NCBI RefSeq assembly: GCF_003206155.1
Contig: NZ_PZJV01000001.1
Coordinates: 1,656,272 to 1,720,271, forward strand
Direction: 5' to 3'
Source of the DNA: Salinicola halophilus
GTDB lineage: Bacteria > Pseudomonadota > Gammaproteobacteria > Pseudomonadales > Halomonadaceae
DNA length: 64,000 bases
Part shown: positions 55,492 through 64,000 of the stretch, in pieces
Numbering within the stretch: position 1 is the first letter of the stretch
Layout of the letters: every line of letters starts with the position of its first letter
Notes under the pieces: generated by a model
Database searches by the model: none
Told to the model about the DNA's origin: nothing
Seen by the model: the letters and a program-made list of their open reading frames with translations, nothing else
Program-made: the position numbers and the translations under genes

Positions 55492-55790
55492 CGGGGTTGC
55501 GCCTCATCACGTTGGAATCGAGCCGTCCGCGTGGCCTCGCAAGCCGATGCGCGATGCCGACCTACATTGTCGAGCCACTACGCCGGCCCATTATGTCGCC
55601 CCACTGCGCCGACCCACTATGTCGACCCACTACGCCGACCCACTGGGAATCATAAAGAAAAGTGAGACATTAGCTGAGCTTGGCCTAAGCGGCCAAATCT
55701 ATCGTTTGTGAAGCAAATCAGGGACGCGCATCCTGAACGGGTATTCAACAACCCGTCATCCGATGGCTCGACCATCGAGGAGAAGTCTTC
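55492..55790. promoter_or_regulatory. divergent control region with 26-bp tandem repeats
   Basis: 300 bp between the LysR and dioxygenase genes. It contains three 26-bp tandem repeats (55569-55646) followed by an AT-rich patch (55650-55710), the likely promoter area. GAGGAGAAG precedes the dioxygenase ATG. Confidence 0.6.
55569..55646. repeat. three 26-bp tandem repeats
   Basis: Units 55569-55594, 55595-55620 and 55621-55646, differing by a few bases. Each unit holds two related half-units (GTCG-CCCACTA and CGCCG-CCCACT). Contiguous copies without spacers, so not CRISPR. Confidence 0.85.
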
Positions 55791-57026
55791 ATGTCAGCGA
55801 TCGATACGCTCGAAGAACCATCCACGCTCGGCCAGGGTCCGCACGACGATTCACCGCTCGAGATGGCGGAGCTGCGGCGCTATCGCCGTGGCGATGCCTC
55901 GCCGGATACCGATCTGCTCGCCGCCGAGCGCCAGGGGCAGCGCGTCGTAGTGCGCTGGGCCAACGGCGACACCGGCGAGTTCCCGCAGATGTGGCTTCGC
56001 GATCACTGCGCCTGCGCCGAGTGCCGCCATCCGATGACGCGAGAACGCCTCTACAAGCTGATGGACGATCCGCTGTGGGCGCGTCTGGCCGAGCAGGACG
56101 GCCTGACGCGGATCGACATCGAGGCCGATCGCCTCGTGCTCGTCTGGGCCGACGGGCATGTCTCGCGTTTCGACGCGGGCTGGCTGCACCAGCGCCGCCC
56201 GGGACAGGCGCTGGCCTCGCTGCTGCCGCCGGCGCGTGCCTGGCGTGAACGCTTCCAGCCCGAGCGCGTCGACTACACCGAATTCACCGAGAGCGATGCA
56301 GGGCGCGCCCAGTGGGTGACGGCGGTACTGCGCGACGGTCTGGCGCTGCTCGACGACGGCCCGCGGGAGCTCGAGACGGTGTCGCGCATTGCCGAGCGCA
56401 TCGGGCCAATGCGCTCGACCAACTTCGGCGGGCGCTTCGACGTGCAGTCCAAGCCCAACCCCAACAACGCTGCCTTCACCGCGATCGGGCTCGAACTGCA
56501 CACCGATCTGCCCAACTGGCGTCAGCCGCCGGACATTCAGCTGCTCTACTGCCTGGAGAACGCCGCCGAGGGAGGTGAATCCAGCTTTACCGACGGTTTC
56601 GCCGCCGCCGAGGCGCTGCGAGAGCGGGCGCCCAAAGCGTTCGAGATCCTCGCTCACACACCCATCGACTTTCGCTTTCAGGACGAAGGGCACGACATCG
56701 CGGTCCACGAGCCGATCATCGATCTGGATGCCGACGGCCATCCGCGGGAGATTCGCTTCAACAACTGGATTCGTGACACGCTGAGCCTGCCCGCCGATCA
56801 GATGGAAGCGTGGTATGCGGCCTATCGCGAATTCTGGCAGGAGCTTCGCGACCCGGCGCGCCGCGTCGAGCTGAGCCTGGCGCCGGGGCAGATGGTGGCG
56901 TTCGACAATCGCCGTGTCCTGCACGGCCGCAACGCCTTCGACCCCAACACGGGCAAGCGCCATCTCCAAGGGCTCTATCTGGATCGGGACATGCTGGAGT
57001 CTCACCTACGGGTGCTCTCCCGCTAG
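55791..57026 (+). CDS. gamma-butyrobetaine dioxygenase family (TauD/TfdA) protein
   Basis: A 411-residue non-heme iron dioxygenase. The N-terminal zinc domain (residues 45-140) carries C73, C75, C78 and probably H123. The catalytic domain has the facial triad H237-T-D239 (ELHTDLP) and H378 (LHGRNAF). This is the gamma-butyrobetaine hydroxylase/trimethyllysine hydroxylase architecture, using 2-oxoglutarate. With a betaine/carnitine-type binding protein just downstream the likely role is carnitine synthesis or breakdown of betaines, which is inference. Confidence 0.88.
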   Translation: MSAIDTLEEPSTLGQGPHDDSPLEMAELRRYRRGDASPDTDLLAAERQGQRVVVRWANGDTGEFPQMWLRDHCACAECRHPMTRERLYKLMDDPLWARLAEQDGLTRIDIEADRLVLVWADGHVSRFDAGWLHQRRPGQALASLLPPARAWRERFQPERVDYTEFTESDAGRAQWVTAVLRDGLALLDDGPRELETVSRIAERIGPMRSTNFGGRFDVQSKPNPNNAAFTAIGLELHTDLPNWRQPPDIQLLYCLENAAEGGESSFTDGFAAAEALRERAPKAFEILAHTPIDFRFQDEGHDIAVHEPIIDLDADGHPREIRFNNWIRDTLSLPADQMEAWYAAYREFWQELRDPARRVELSLAPGQMVAFDNRRVLHGRNAFDPNTGKRHLQGLYLDRDMLESHLRVLSR

Positions 57027-57115
57027 GCGTCGCCAGTCGACAGCTTCGGGCGACGCCGATTCGACAATGACGTCATTCCAATAACGACCCACCACGGGAA
57101 CGGGATATCACAACA

Positions 57116-58111
57116 ATGCCAATACGACCAAAAACGCTTTCCAGTACATCGAACACGCCGCGCCATCGCCCCCACGCGCGTCGCCTCGCCGTCGCCCTCA
57201 GTGCCGGATTGGGCGCCGGGCTTCTCGTCGCCTCCCTGGCGCACGCCGCCGACGACGAGGTGATCTTCGGCGTGCCGGCCTGGCCCGGGATCACCGTCAA
57301 GACCGAGATCGCCAGCCAGCTGCTGGAACCGCTGGGCTACACGACTCAGAGCCGCGAGATCGGCCTGCAGGTGATCTATCAGGGGCTGACGACCGGCGAC
57401 GTGGACGTCTTCCTCGGTGCCTGGCTGCCGGCACAGAACCCGATGCTCGAGCCGCTCGAGGCTGACGGCAGCATCCAGCGTCTGGCGACCAACGTCACCG
57501 GGGCGCAGATGACCCTGGCGGTGCCGGACTACGTGTTCGAGGACGGCGTCACCTCGTTTGCCGATCTCGACCCCAACCGAGAGGCCTTCGACGGCGAGAT
57601 CTACGGCTTCGGCGCCGGCTCGGCGGCCAGCGAGATCCTCAACGAGGCGATCGACGCCGACACCTGGGGGCTCGGCGACTGGACGCTGGTGGATACCAGT
57701 ACCGTGGGCATGCTGAGTGCAGCGAAAAGCGCGATCAACAACGAAGAGCCCATCGTCTGGGTCGGCTGGACGCCGCACTGGATGAACCTCGAGCTGCCGA
57801 TGCGCTATCTCGAGGACGACAAGAACCTCTTCGGCGAGGGCAATGGCGAGAGCGACGTGCGCACGCTGATGGCGAGCGACTACGCCGAGGCGAACCCCAA
57901 CCTGGTGAGCCTGTTCGATCGGTTCAGCTTCTCCGCCGAAGAGCAGAGCTGGATGATTCAGCAGTACGGCCAGGAAGAGCGCGCATTCGATCAGGTCGCG
58001 AGCGACTGGATTGCGGCACACCCCGAGCGCATCGAAGCGATGCTGGAAGGCGTGACGACGCGGGACGGCGAGCCCGCCTGGCCGGCGGTGCGCGAGGCGC
58101 TGTCGCTCTGA
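57116..58111 (+). CDS. quaternary-amine ABC transporter substrate-binding protein
   Basis: A 331-residue periplasmic protein with a signal peptide ending LAHAAD near residue 44. The family's opening VIFGVPAWPGITVKTEIASQLLEPLGY and the binding cleft tryptophans (GAWLPAQNP, VGWTPHWMN) fit OpuAC/ProX-type proteins for glycine betaine, choline or carnitine. No permease or ATPase is in the neighbourhood, so it must share a remote transporter. It follows the dioxygenase after 89 bp on the same strand. Confidence 0.88.
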   Translation: MPIRPKTLSSTSNTPRHRPHARRLAVALSAGLGAGLLVASLAHAADDEVIFGVPAWPGITVKTEIASQLLEPLGYTTQSREIGLQVIYQGLTTGDVDVFLGAWLPAQNPMLEPLEADGSIQRLATNVTGAQMTLAVPDYVFEDGVTSFADLDPNREAFDGEIYGFGAGSAASEILNEAIDADTWGLGDWTLVDTSTVGMLSAAKSAINNEEPIVWVGWTPHWMNLELPMRYLEDDKNLFGEGNGESDVRTLMASDYAEANPNLVSLFDRFSFSAEEQSWMIQQYGQEERAFDQVASDWIAAHPERIEAMLEGVTTRDGEPAWPAVREALSL

Positions 58112-58246
58112 CGTCACGAGCCGTCCGGCGAGCCCGGCGAATTAACAAAATTTTGTTACAAAATGACCGGCATTTTTTTGCCGTCACGGGGAACTAACCG
58201 CTCGGCGACGACTCTGAGTCAGTGTTCCCTTGAATGATCCCTTACT

Positions 58247-58276
58247 TGCCCACTATCCCCTAGTGGGCATTTTTTT
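58247..58276 (+). terminator. intrinsic terminator
   Basis: Perfect 9-bp stem TGCCCACTA / TAGTGGGCA with a 5-base loop, followed by seven T's. It overlaps the last codon of the convergent LysR gene and ends the binding-protein transcript. Confidence 0.92.
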
Positions 58277-59206
58277 GTCCGAAATTTGGGTATCGGGCAG
58301 TTCGGGCACCCGCCCGGCCATCTCCGTCACCATGAAATCGACGAAATGACGCACCCGGGCACTGTTGCGCGCCCGCTCGCTGTAGAGCAGATGGAAGTCT
58401 GCCCGGACGCCCTGCCACTGCGGCAGCAGCCTGACCAGATCGCCACTCGCCAGGTGATCGTGAACGTCCCACCAGGAGCGCAGCAGCACGCCGTGTCCGT
58501 CCAGCGCCATACGCGTCATCGCTTCGGCGTCGTTACTGGCCAGTCGGCCCTGGACCCGGACGTTACGCTGAACTGACGGGGCGTCGGTCGCCTCGAACCG
58601 CCACAGCGAATAGTCGGTATCGTTCTCGCGCACGATCAGGCAGCGATGATCCGCCAGATCCTCCAGCTGCTCGAGTGCCGGCGCCGCCGCGAGATAGGCC
58701 GGTGCCGCGCAGAGGATGCGCCGGTTGGCGAGCAGTCGTTTGGCGATCCAACGCGCATCCGGCGGGTCGCCGACGCGAATGTTGACGTCGAACCCCTGCG
58801 CGTCGAGCCCCACCGGAAAGCTGGTCAGCTCCAGCAGCAGCTCCAGCTGCGGATGACGGTCGGCAAAGCGCGAGATCAGCGGCGCGACGTGACGCCGGCC
58901 GAAGCCGAACGTGGCGTTGATTCGCAGCCGCCCCGTGAGCGCACGGCCCTGATCGCGCAAGGCGTTCTCCAGGTCGCCCAGCTCGTCGAGGATCAGCGCG
59001 CCCCGTTGCAGGTAGTGCTCGCCTTCGGCGGTCAGCGCCAGGCGCCGCGTCGTCCGTGCCGCCAGGGAAACCCCCAGCCGCGCCTCGAGCTGCTGCAGTC
59101 GCTTGCTCACGGCCGACAGCGATAGCCCGAGTTCGCGGGCAGCACCGGTGAGGCTGCCGGCCTGAGCGATATGCTGAAAGAACGCCAGATCGTCCATCGC
59201 CGTCAT
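58253..59206 (-). CDS. LysR family transcriptional regulator, DmlR-like
   Basis: A 317-residue LysR regulator. The helix-turn-helix lies at residues 18-40 (GAARELGLSLSAVSKRLQQLE). The effector domain has GRLRINATFGFGRRHVAPLI and the SLWRF motif of the DmlR branch. It is divergent from the malate/tartrate dehydrogenase gene, which matches the dmlR-dmlA pair of E. coli. GGAG precedes the ATG at 59206; a GTG four codons upstream is an alternative. Its last codons lie in the terminator stem. Confidence 0.88.
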   Translation of the reverse strand: MTAMDDLAFFQHIAQAGSLTGAARELGLSLSAVSKRLQQLEARLGVSLAARTTRRLALTAEGEHYLQRGALILDELGDLENALRDQGRALTGRLRINATFGFGRRHVAPLISRFADRHPQLELLLELTSFPVGLDAQGFDVNIRVGDPPDARWIAKRLLANRRILCAAPAYLAAAPALEQLEDLADHRCLIVRENDTDYSLWRFEATDAPSVQRNVRVQGRLASNDAEAMTRMALDGHGVLLRSWWDVHDHLASGDLVRLLPQWQGVRADFHLLYSERARNSARVRHFVDFMVTEMAGRVPELPDTQISDKKMPTRG

Positions 59207-59541
59207 TGAATTCTCCACTCTGGCGCAACAGTCGGTTCGATATTACCCGGATTATCCTCGACGGGTCAGGCACTACACTGAGACGACCGACCTCGGCGCG
59301 GGAGCCTGCGTATGTTCGATGGATTTCGCGACTTCGCTATCGGCGTCGGCGTCCCGCTGGCCGGCTTGAGGGAGGGGAATCCGGCACGAGCGAACGTTGC
59401 TTCGACGCGCTCGCCGAGTGGCGGGCGGTTTCCCTTGCCGGCGTTCAGGGCGACGCCCTGCACTGCGGCCACTCTCTTCCCGAGGAAGCACCGGATGCGG
59501 TCTTCCAGCCACACTGCTCGACTTCATGAGGTAAGCCAACC
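59207..59541. promoter_or_regulatory. divergent dmlR-dmlA-type control region
   Basis: About 335 bp between the LysR and dehydrogenase genes. The stretch near 59235-59260 (GATATTACCCGGATTATC) resembles a LysR box with AT-rich arms. No other gene is supported. Confidence 0.4.
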
Positions 59542-60636
59542 ATGGCACAGAACACCACCCACAGAATCGCCGTCATCGCCGGCGACGGCATCGGCACCGA
59601 AGTCGTTCCCGAAGGTCTGCGCGCGCTCGAGGCCGCCGCCAAGCGTTTCGACATCTCGCTCGAATTCGAGACCTTCGAGTTCGGCAGCTGCGACTATTAT
59701 CTCGAGCACGGCAAGATGCTGCCGGACGATTGGTTCGAGACGCTCTCCCGGTTCGACGCGATCTTTTACGGGGCGGTGGGCTGGCCGGAGAAAGTGCCGG
59801 ATCACGTCTCGCTCTGGGGGTCGCTACTGCAGTTCCGCCGCCACTTCGATCAGTACGTCAATCTGCGCCCCTGCCGGCTGATGCCGGGCATCAAGAGCCC
59901 GTTGGCCGACCGTGAGCCCGGCGACATCGACTTCTACGTGGTACGCGAGAACACCGAGGGCGAGTACTCGAGCATCGGCGGCAAGATCTTCGAGGGTACT
60001 GAGCGGGAAACCGTGATGCAGGAGACGGTGATGACCCGCACCGGGGTCGATCGCGTGCTGAAGTATGCCTTCGACCTCGCTCAGACCCGGCCGCGCCAAA
60101 AGCTCACCTCGGCGACCAAGTCCAACGGCATCTCCATCACCATGCCGTACTGGGACGAGCGGGTGAAAGCGATGGCCAAGCACTACCCCGAGGTCAGCGT
60201 CGATCAGTTCCATATCGACATTCTCACCGCCAACTTCGTGCTGCACCCGGACTGGTTCGACGTCGTCGTCGCCAGCAATCTCTTCGGCGACATTCTTTCC
60301 GACCTGGGTCCGGCGTGTACCGGCACCATCGGCGTGGCGCCGTCGGCCAACATCAACCCCGAGGGCAAGTTCCCCAGCCTGTTCGAACCGGTCCACGGCA
60401 GCGCCCCGGACATCGCCGGCAAGGGGATCGCCAACCCCATCGGCCAGATCTGGTGCGGTGCGATGATGCTCGAGCACCTGGGCTACAACGAGGCGGGCGC
60501 GGCGATGGTCACGGCGATCGAATCGGTACTCGCGTCGAACGACGCCTCGATCCTGACGCCGGATCTCAAGGGCCAGGGCACCACGGACACCCTCGGCCGG
60601 GCCATCGTCGAGGCGCTGGAGACGCCGAGCCGCTGA
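59542..60636 (+). CDS. D-malate / tartrate dehydrogenase
   Basis: A 364-residue decarboxylating dehydrogenase of the isopropylmalate/isocitrate family. The GDGIGTEV opening at residues 13-20, VRENTEGEYSSIGG near 133-146, the TKSNGISITMPYWDE segment near 192-206, and the GSAPDIAGKGIANPIGQI metal/NAD region near 285-302 are typical of DmlA/Ttu dehydrogenases. It would convert D-malate or tartrate to pyruvate or hydroxypyruvate-type products with NAD+. GAGGTAAG site before ATG. Monocistronic, opposite its LysR regulator. Confidence 0.9.
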   Translation: MAQNTTHRIAVIAGDGIGTEVVPEGLRALEAAAKRFDISLEFETFEFGSCDYYLEHGKMLPDDWFETLSRFDAIFYGAVGWPEKVPDHVSLWGSLLQFRRHFDQYVNLRPCRLMPGIKSPLADREPGDIDFYVVRENTEGEYSSIGGKIFEGTERETVMQETVMTRTGVDRVLKYAFDLAQTRPRQKLTSATKSNGISITMPYWDERVKAMAKHYPEVSVDQFHIDILTANFVLHPDWFDVVVASNLFGDILSDLGPACTGTIGVAPSANINPEGKFPSLFEPVHGSAPDIAGKGIANPIGQIWCGAMMLEHLGYNEAGAAMVTAIESVLASNDASILTPDLKGQGTTDTLGRAIVEALETPSR

Positions 60637-60641
60637 GCCAG

Positions 60642-60665
60642 AGCCGGCGCCTGGCGGCGCCGGCT
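60642..60665. terminator. hairpin after the dehydrogenase gene
   Basis: Perfect 10-bp stem AGCCGGCGCC / GGCGCCGGCT with a 4-base loop, 5 bp after the stop. Weak T tract. Confidence 0.65.
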
Positions 60666-60821
60666 TGAGTCATGCCCATCGAGGCGGCAACGCCAAGACG
60701 GCCGATAACGGCACTCCCGTGAGGAGAGGACATCGTCCGCTCGCCCTATCGCCGCCGGTTCATCGCCACCCACCCCGCGCCCTCAACCCTCGCCCATGAG
60801 CCTCGGGCCGATGAAGCGGCC

Positions 60822-61601
60822 TCAGGCGAAATCGGGCCGCGTGGCAGTCGCGTGTCGGTTCGATGCGGCGAACTGCGCGCTGAGGGTATCCGCGATTCGC
60901 TGATAGAAGCCCTGCAGTGAGGGTTTGAGGGTCTCGCGTGCCCGGTGCTGATCGATGTAGTACGCCGCGCGCACGCCGTTGAAGGGCTGAAGCTCGCCCA
61001 CGCGCTCGAAACGCAGCCCGAAGCGGCCGAGAAGCCGCGCGAGCCGAGGCTCCATCAGGGCGAAGGCGTGGCGGCGCTCGACGAGTTCGATCATCACGGT
61101 CGAGGCGCAATAGACCGCACCGCCGAGCAGCGAGGCGACTCGGATCGCCTCCGCGTGCGGGATCGCGCCCGGTTCGCCGCACCCGTCCGCCTCGACGCGT
61201 TCGCCGCCGAGGCGCTTGCGGTATCGCCCCAGAATCGCTGCGCGGGATACCTCGCAGATGGTCTCGCGGGGCAGCTTGGTGGGGATGAGATCGGCATGGG
61301 AGAAATAGCCCTCGGCGTGCGTTTCGACCGGCAGCGTGGCAAGCCCGGCCTCGGCACTCCCCGGTGAGACGACACGAATGCAGGCGACCGTCTCGCCGGT
61401 GTGTCGATCCCGCACCAGGCAGTGCAGCGCGCAGGCATCGAAGGCATCGAACTCGAGGGCCTGCGCCGGCGCACCGGGCATCTGGTGGCCGAACTCGCCG
61501 GTATAGACGTTGTAGCGAAGCGCATAGACCTCGCGTTTCTGCGCCGGCGTCAGCGCCAGCACGAATTCGAAATGGTCCCAGAACCTCTCATGAATGGGCA
61601 T
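60822..61601 (-). CDS. PEP-CTERM/exosortase system-associated acyltransferase
   Basis: A 259-residue GNAT-superfamily acyltransferase related to acyl-homoserine-lactone synthases. The opening LTPAQKREVYALRYNVYTGEFGHQ and the ICEVSRAAILGRYRKR block near 118-133 match the family associated with PEP-CTERM/exosortase systems. No exosortase or EPS gene occurs in the window, so it is an orphan here. The ATG at 61601 is preferred to an ATG seven codons upstream without a ribosome site. Substrate and product unknown. Confidence 0.8.
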   Translation of the reverse strand: MPIHERFWDHFEFVLALTPAQKREVYALRYNVYTGEFGHQMPGAPAQALEFDAFDACALHCLVRDRHTGETVACIRVVSPGSAEAGLATLPVETHAEGYFSHADLIPTKLPRETICEVSRAAILGRYRKRLGGERVEADGCGEPGAIPHAEAIRVASLLGGAVYCASTVMIELVERRHAFALMEPRLARLLGRFGLRFERVGELQPFNGVRAAYYIDQHRARETLKPSLQGFYQRIADTLSAQFAASNRHATATRPDFA

Positions 61602-61619
61602 TGTCGTTCCCTGGGTCGT

Positions 61620-61800
61620 CATCGACGATTGTTGTTGATAGTGATGCGTCGTGGGTAATGAACCGCTGGTCTTGAATCGTGGGTAAAGGGTCGTGAGTGA
61701 TCGATCGTTGTTAGTGAGTCATGAGTGATCGATCGTCGATCGTGATTCGTGAATGATCGAGCGTCGATAGTGAACCGCGGGTGATGAACCGTCGGTGACA
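61620..61800. repeat. degenerate tandem-like repeats between the acyltransferase and GGDEF/EAL genes
   Basis: A GAGTGATCGATCGT element occurs perfectly at 61695-61708 and 61723-61736 and in decayed form near 61751-61765; the flanking GTGAACC, GTGGGTAATGAACC units repeat as well. Confidence 0.65.
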
Positions 61801-61866
61801 TCTCGTCGACCACGGCCGTCGATGCACGTGAGTGTCGCCGAGGGCCGTCGAGTGGGGGAGCGCTGT

Positions 61867-64000
61867 CTACAGCGTCGCGTTGATCGGCGCCGGTCGCCCG
61901 ATCCAGTATCCCTGTGCATAGTTGACGCCATAGGCCCGCAGCATCTCCACGATCTCGGCACGATCGACGAACTCCGCCACGGTGGACTTGCCGAGCCCGC
62001 GGGCGATCTCGACGATCGCCTTGACGATCATCTGGCTGCGACGATTCTCGGGCAGATCCTGAATGAACGAGCCGTCGATCTTGATGTAGTCCGCCGGCAG
62101 CTGGTCGAGGTAGTAGAAACTGCTGAAGCCGACCCCGAAGTCATCGAGCGCCACGCGACAGCCCAGGCTGCGCAGGCCCTGCAGGATATAGCGCGCCGTT
62201 GAAAAATCGGTGACGGCCGCGGTCTCCGTCACCTCGACGATCAGACGCCGCGGGTCGATGCCGTTGGTATCGAGCTCGCCCCGCAGGAACTCGATGAGCT
62301 TGCCATCGCGCAGCGACTGGCCGGAGAGGTTGACCGCAAACCGGGCGTCGCTCCCCGCCTGACGCATGTGACGCAGCGTCTGACTCAGCACCCAGCGATC
62401 CAGCGCGACGATCTGCCCGCTGCTCTCGGCGATCGAAATGAACCACCCGGGCGAGGCGATCTCCCCGGTGACCGGGTCCGGCAGCCGCAGCAGGACTTCG
62501 TGATGCGTCACGGCGTGGTCCGCCAGCCGCATGATCGGCTGCTGCCAGAGCTGGAAGCCGTCCTCGGCGAGCGCCCGGCGGATCTTCTCTTCCCAGAGGA
62601 TGCGCTCCTGCAGCGCGTGCCGGTCGGCGCGCGAGGTCAGCAGATGCCAGCGCTGTTCGGGGTTGGCCTTGGCGCGGTACATGGCGAAGTCCGCGCTCGC
62701 CATCAGCTCCTTGGGGGTCGCGCCGTGATCGGGGTAGAGCGCGATGCCGATGCTCGCCATGGCGCGGTGGCACTGCCCTTCCACCTCGAGCGTGACCGAG
62801 GTCAGCGCCTCGATGATCTTGTGTGCCATCACGAGCGCCTGGTCCGCCTCCGCCCGCTCCATCAGCACCGCGAACTCGTCGCCGCCGAGACGCGCGACGG
62901 TACCGACGTGCCCGAGCTGGCGACGGAACACCTCGGCGACCCGCATCAGCAGTTGATCGCCCGCCTGGTGGCCGCCGAGTTCGTTGACCTCCCGGAACCG
63001 ATCGAGATCGAGATAGAGCATCGCCCCGTGCGCGCCCTCGACCACCGCCGCGGCCAGCGTCTCTTCGAAGTAGCGCCGGTTGTAGAGCTCGGTGAGCGGG
63101 TCGCGGTGAGCAAGCCAGGCCAGACGCATCTCCGCCGTCTTGCGCTCGGTGATGTCGAGCCCGACCGAAACGATGGCCGGCGAGTCGTGAGACCACGCCT
63201 TCAGCCCCGAGTGGTACCAGGCGATGGCGCGACGCTGGCCGTCGCCGGTGAGCAGGTCGCTCTCCTGCTGTCCGTCGAAGGTGGGTGATGCCGGGTCGGT
63301 CGTCTCCAGCGACAGAAAGCGCTGCTGGAACGACTCCCCCTGAAGACTGCGTTCGTTGATGCCGATCATGCGCAGCGCATGATGGTTGGCGAGCAGAATG
63401 CGATCCTCGGCGTCGTGGACGACCACCAGCGCCTCGGCGGAGTCCATCAGCGCGCTGACCAGATCGCGCTCGCGCTCGAGTTCGCTGACCTGGCGTTCGA
63501 GCATCTGGCCGCGGGCGGTGACCTCGCTCTCCAGCGCCTCGAGCTGATAGGAGAGTTCGACGGTGGTATCCGCGAGCACATCGATTTCGTCCCGCGCGGG
63601 CTGGCGCGAGCGCCGGGCGATCCGCTCGCGGAACCGTTCGAAGTCGCCGCTGGCAAGGCCGGGGAGATAGCGGCTCAGCAGTCGAATGCGCCGTACCGGT
63701 CGCCAGAGGATGAACAGCAGGAACATCTCCGCGACGAGCCAGCCGATCAGGCTCGCCAGCAGCATCATGCGCGTGGTGCGCTCGATGGCACCGAGCTGCA
63801 GCGTCACGTCTTCGATGGCGACGAAGAAGCCCTGCCGATTCAGGTTCTCGCGGCGATTGCCCTCGAGCGGCATGGCGATGACCTCGAAATCGCGCCCGCC
63901 GTACTCGACGCGCCCCGGCGAATCGACCAGCGCCTCGAGCGGCTGGCGCTCGGCGATCCGGGCGAGAAGCGGCAGCACGTTCCCCTGGTGCGTCAGCGCC
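61867..64000 (-). CDS. GGDEF/EAL c-di-GMP protein, cut at its N-terminus by the window end
   Basis: At least 703 residues; the frame seems open to the window edge, so the real start probably lies outside. Order: periplasmic part, TM helix near residues 70-90 of the visible part, HAMP (RIRLLSRYLPG), coiled stretch, PAS (about 165-275), GGDEF with intact RLGGDEF, then EAL. The EAL signature is EVLLR rather than EALLR, and the later LDDFGVGFSSF replaces DDFGTG; both variants occur in active phosphodiesterases. It may either make or break c-di-GMP. Confidence 0.88.
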   Translation of the reverse strand, partial: ALTHQGNVLPLLARIAERQPLEALVDSPGRVEYGGRDFEVIAMPLEGNRRENLNRQGFFVAIEDVTLQLGAIERTTRMMLLASLIGWLVAEMFLLFILWRPVRRIRLLSRYLPGLASGDFERFRERIARRSRQPARDEIDVLADTTVELSYQLEALESEVTARGQMLERQVSELERERDLVSALMDSAEALVVVHDAEDRILLANHHALRMIGINERSLQGESFQQRFLSLETTDPASPTFDGQQESDLLTGDGQRRAIAWYHSGLKAWSHDSPAIVSVGLDITERKTAEMRLAWLAHRDPLTELYNRRYFEETLAAAVVEGAHGAMLYLDLDRFREVNELGGHQAGDQLLMRVAEVFRRQLGHVGTVARLGGDEFAVLMERAEADQALVMAHKIIEALTSVTLEVEGQCHRAMASIGIALYPDHGATPKELMASADFAMYRAKANPEQRWHLLTSRADRHALQERILWEEKIRRALAEDGFQLWQQPIMRLADHAVTHHEVLLRLPDPVTGEIASPGWFISIAESSGQIVALDRWVLSQTLRHMRQAGSDARFAVNLSGQSLRDGKLIEFLRGELDTNGIDPRRLIVEVTETAAVTDFSTARYILQGLRSLGCRVALDDFGVGFSSFYYLDQLPADYIKIDGSFIQDLPENRRSQMIVKAIVEIARGLGKSTVAEFVDRAEIVEMLRAYGVNYAQGYWIGRPAPINATL

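Noticed and set aside
55569-55646. 26-bp repeats as a CRISPR or iteron origin
   Set aside because: No spacers, no cas or rep genes, and a clear position in a regulator-enzyme promoter gap.

Overview
The window looks like chromosomal DNA from a GC-rich, halophilic gammaproteobacterium of the Halomonadaceae type (Halomonas, Salinicola, Chromohalobacter or Kushneria relatives). I infer this from the overall protein repertoire: a glycolate oxidase operon, gamma-butyrobetaine and betaine handling, several Na+-linked transporters, and strongly GC-ending codons. No rRNA, tRNA or CRISPR array was recognised, so the genus is a guess.

Layout. 0-5 kb: an SDR oxidoreductase, a TauE/SafE exporter, a class III aminotransferase and a MocR-type regulator. 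5-14 kb: a GltS-like symporter, an amidohydrolase and a CobW GTPase in one tight run, then a complete polar amino acid ABC transporter (binding protein, two permeases, ATPase) followed by a D-2-hydroxyacid dehydrogenase. 14-24.4 kb: a glutathione transferase, an FdhF/YdeP molybdoenzyme, an LctP permease and glcDEFG (glycolate oxidation), closed by a good terminator. 24.4-27.5 kb: an NhaC-like antiporter, a class IV aminotransferase and a GntR/FCD regulator behind a promoter with an operator over its -10. 27.5-33.2 kb: RluF with a long basic tail, then a carboxylate module: orphan TctC, IclR regulator, class III CoA-transferase and a citrate-synthase-fold lyase, linked by a repeated 17-bp palindromic motif. 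33.2-44.2 kb: two tandem secreted serine hydrolases, a dienelactone hydrolase, a YeaQ-type membrane protein, a flavin reductase, a phosphate-binding-like protein with a GGDEF sensor and a porin, a GNAT-nitrilase fusion and mtfA.

44.1-50.1 kb is clearly different. It is AT-richer, with weak SD sites and unusual codon use, and it begins inside the 3' end of mtfA. It carries what I read as an undescribed RiPP (ribosomally made, post-translationally modified peptide) cluster: a 60-residue precursor ending in a His/Arg-rich tail, an FxsB-like radical SAM/SPASM enzyme carrying a C-terminal HExxH domain, an arginase-fold protein like the UPF0489 peptide arginases, a GNAT acetyltransferase, and a frameshifted SAM methyltransferase. 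Downstream is decayed DNA with an NYN-domain remnant and a partial copy of a gene that is intact at 51.2-51.5 kb.

50.3-64 kb returns to the host style: a secreted hypothetical protein, YciI, a CbiX-like chelatase, threonine aldolase, a LysR regulator opposite a gamma-butyrobetaine dioxygenase plus a betaine/carnitine-type binding protein, a LysR regulator opposite a D-malate/tartrate dehydrogenase, an orphan exosortase-associated acyltransferase, and a GGDEF/EAL protein cut by the window end.
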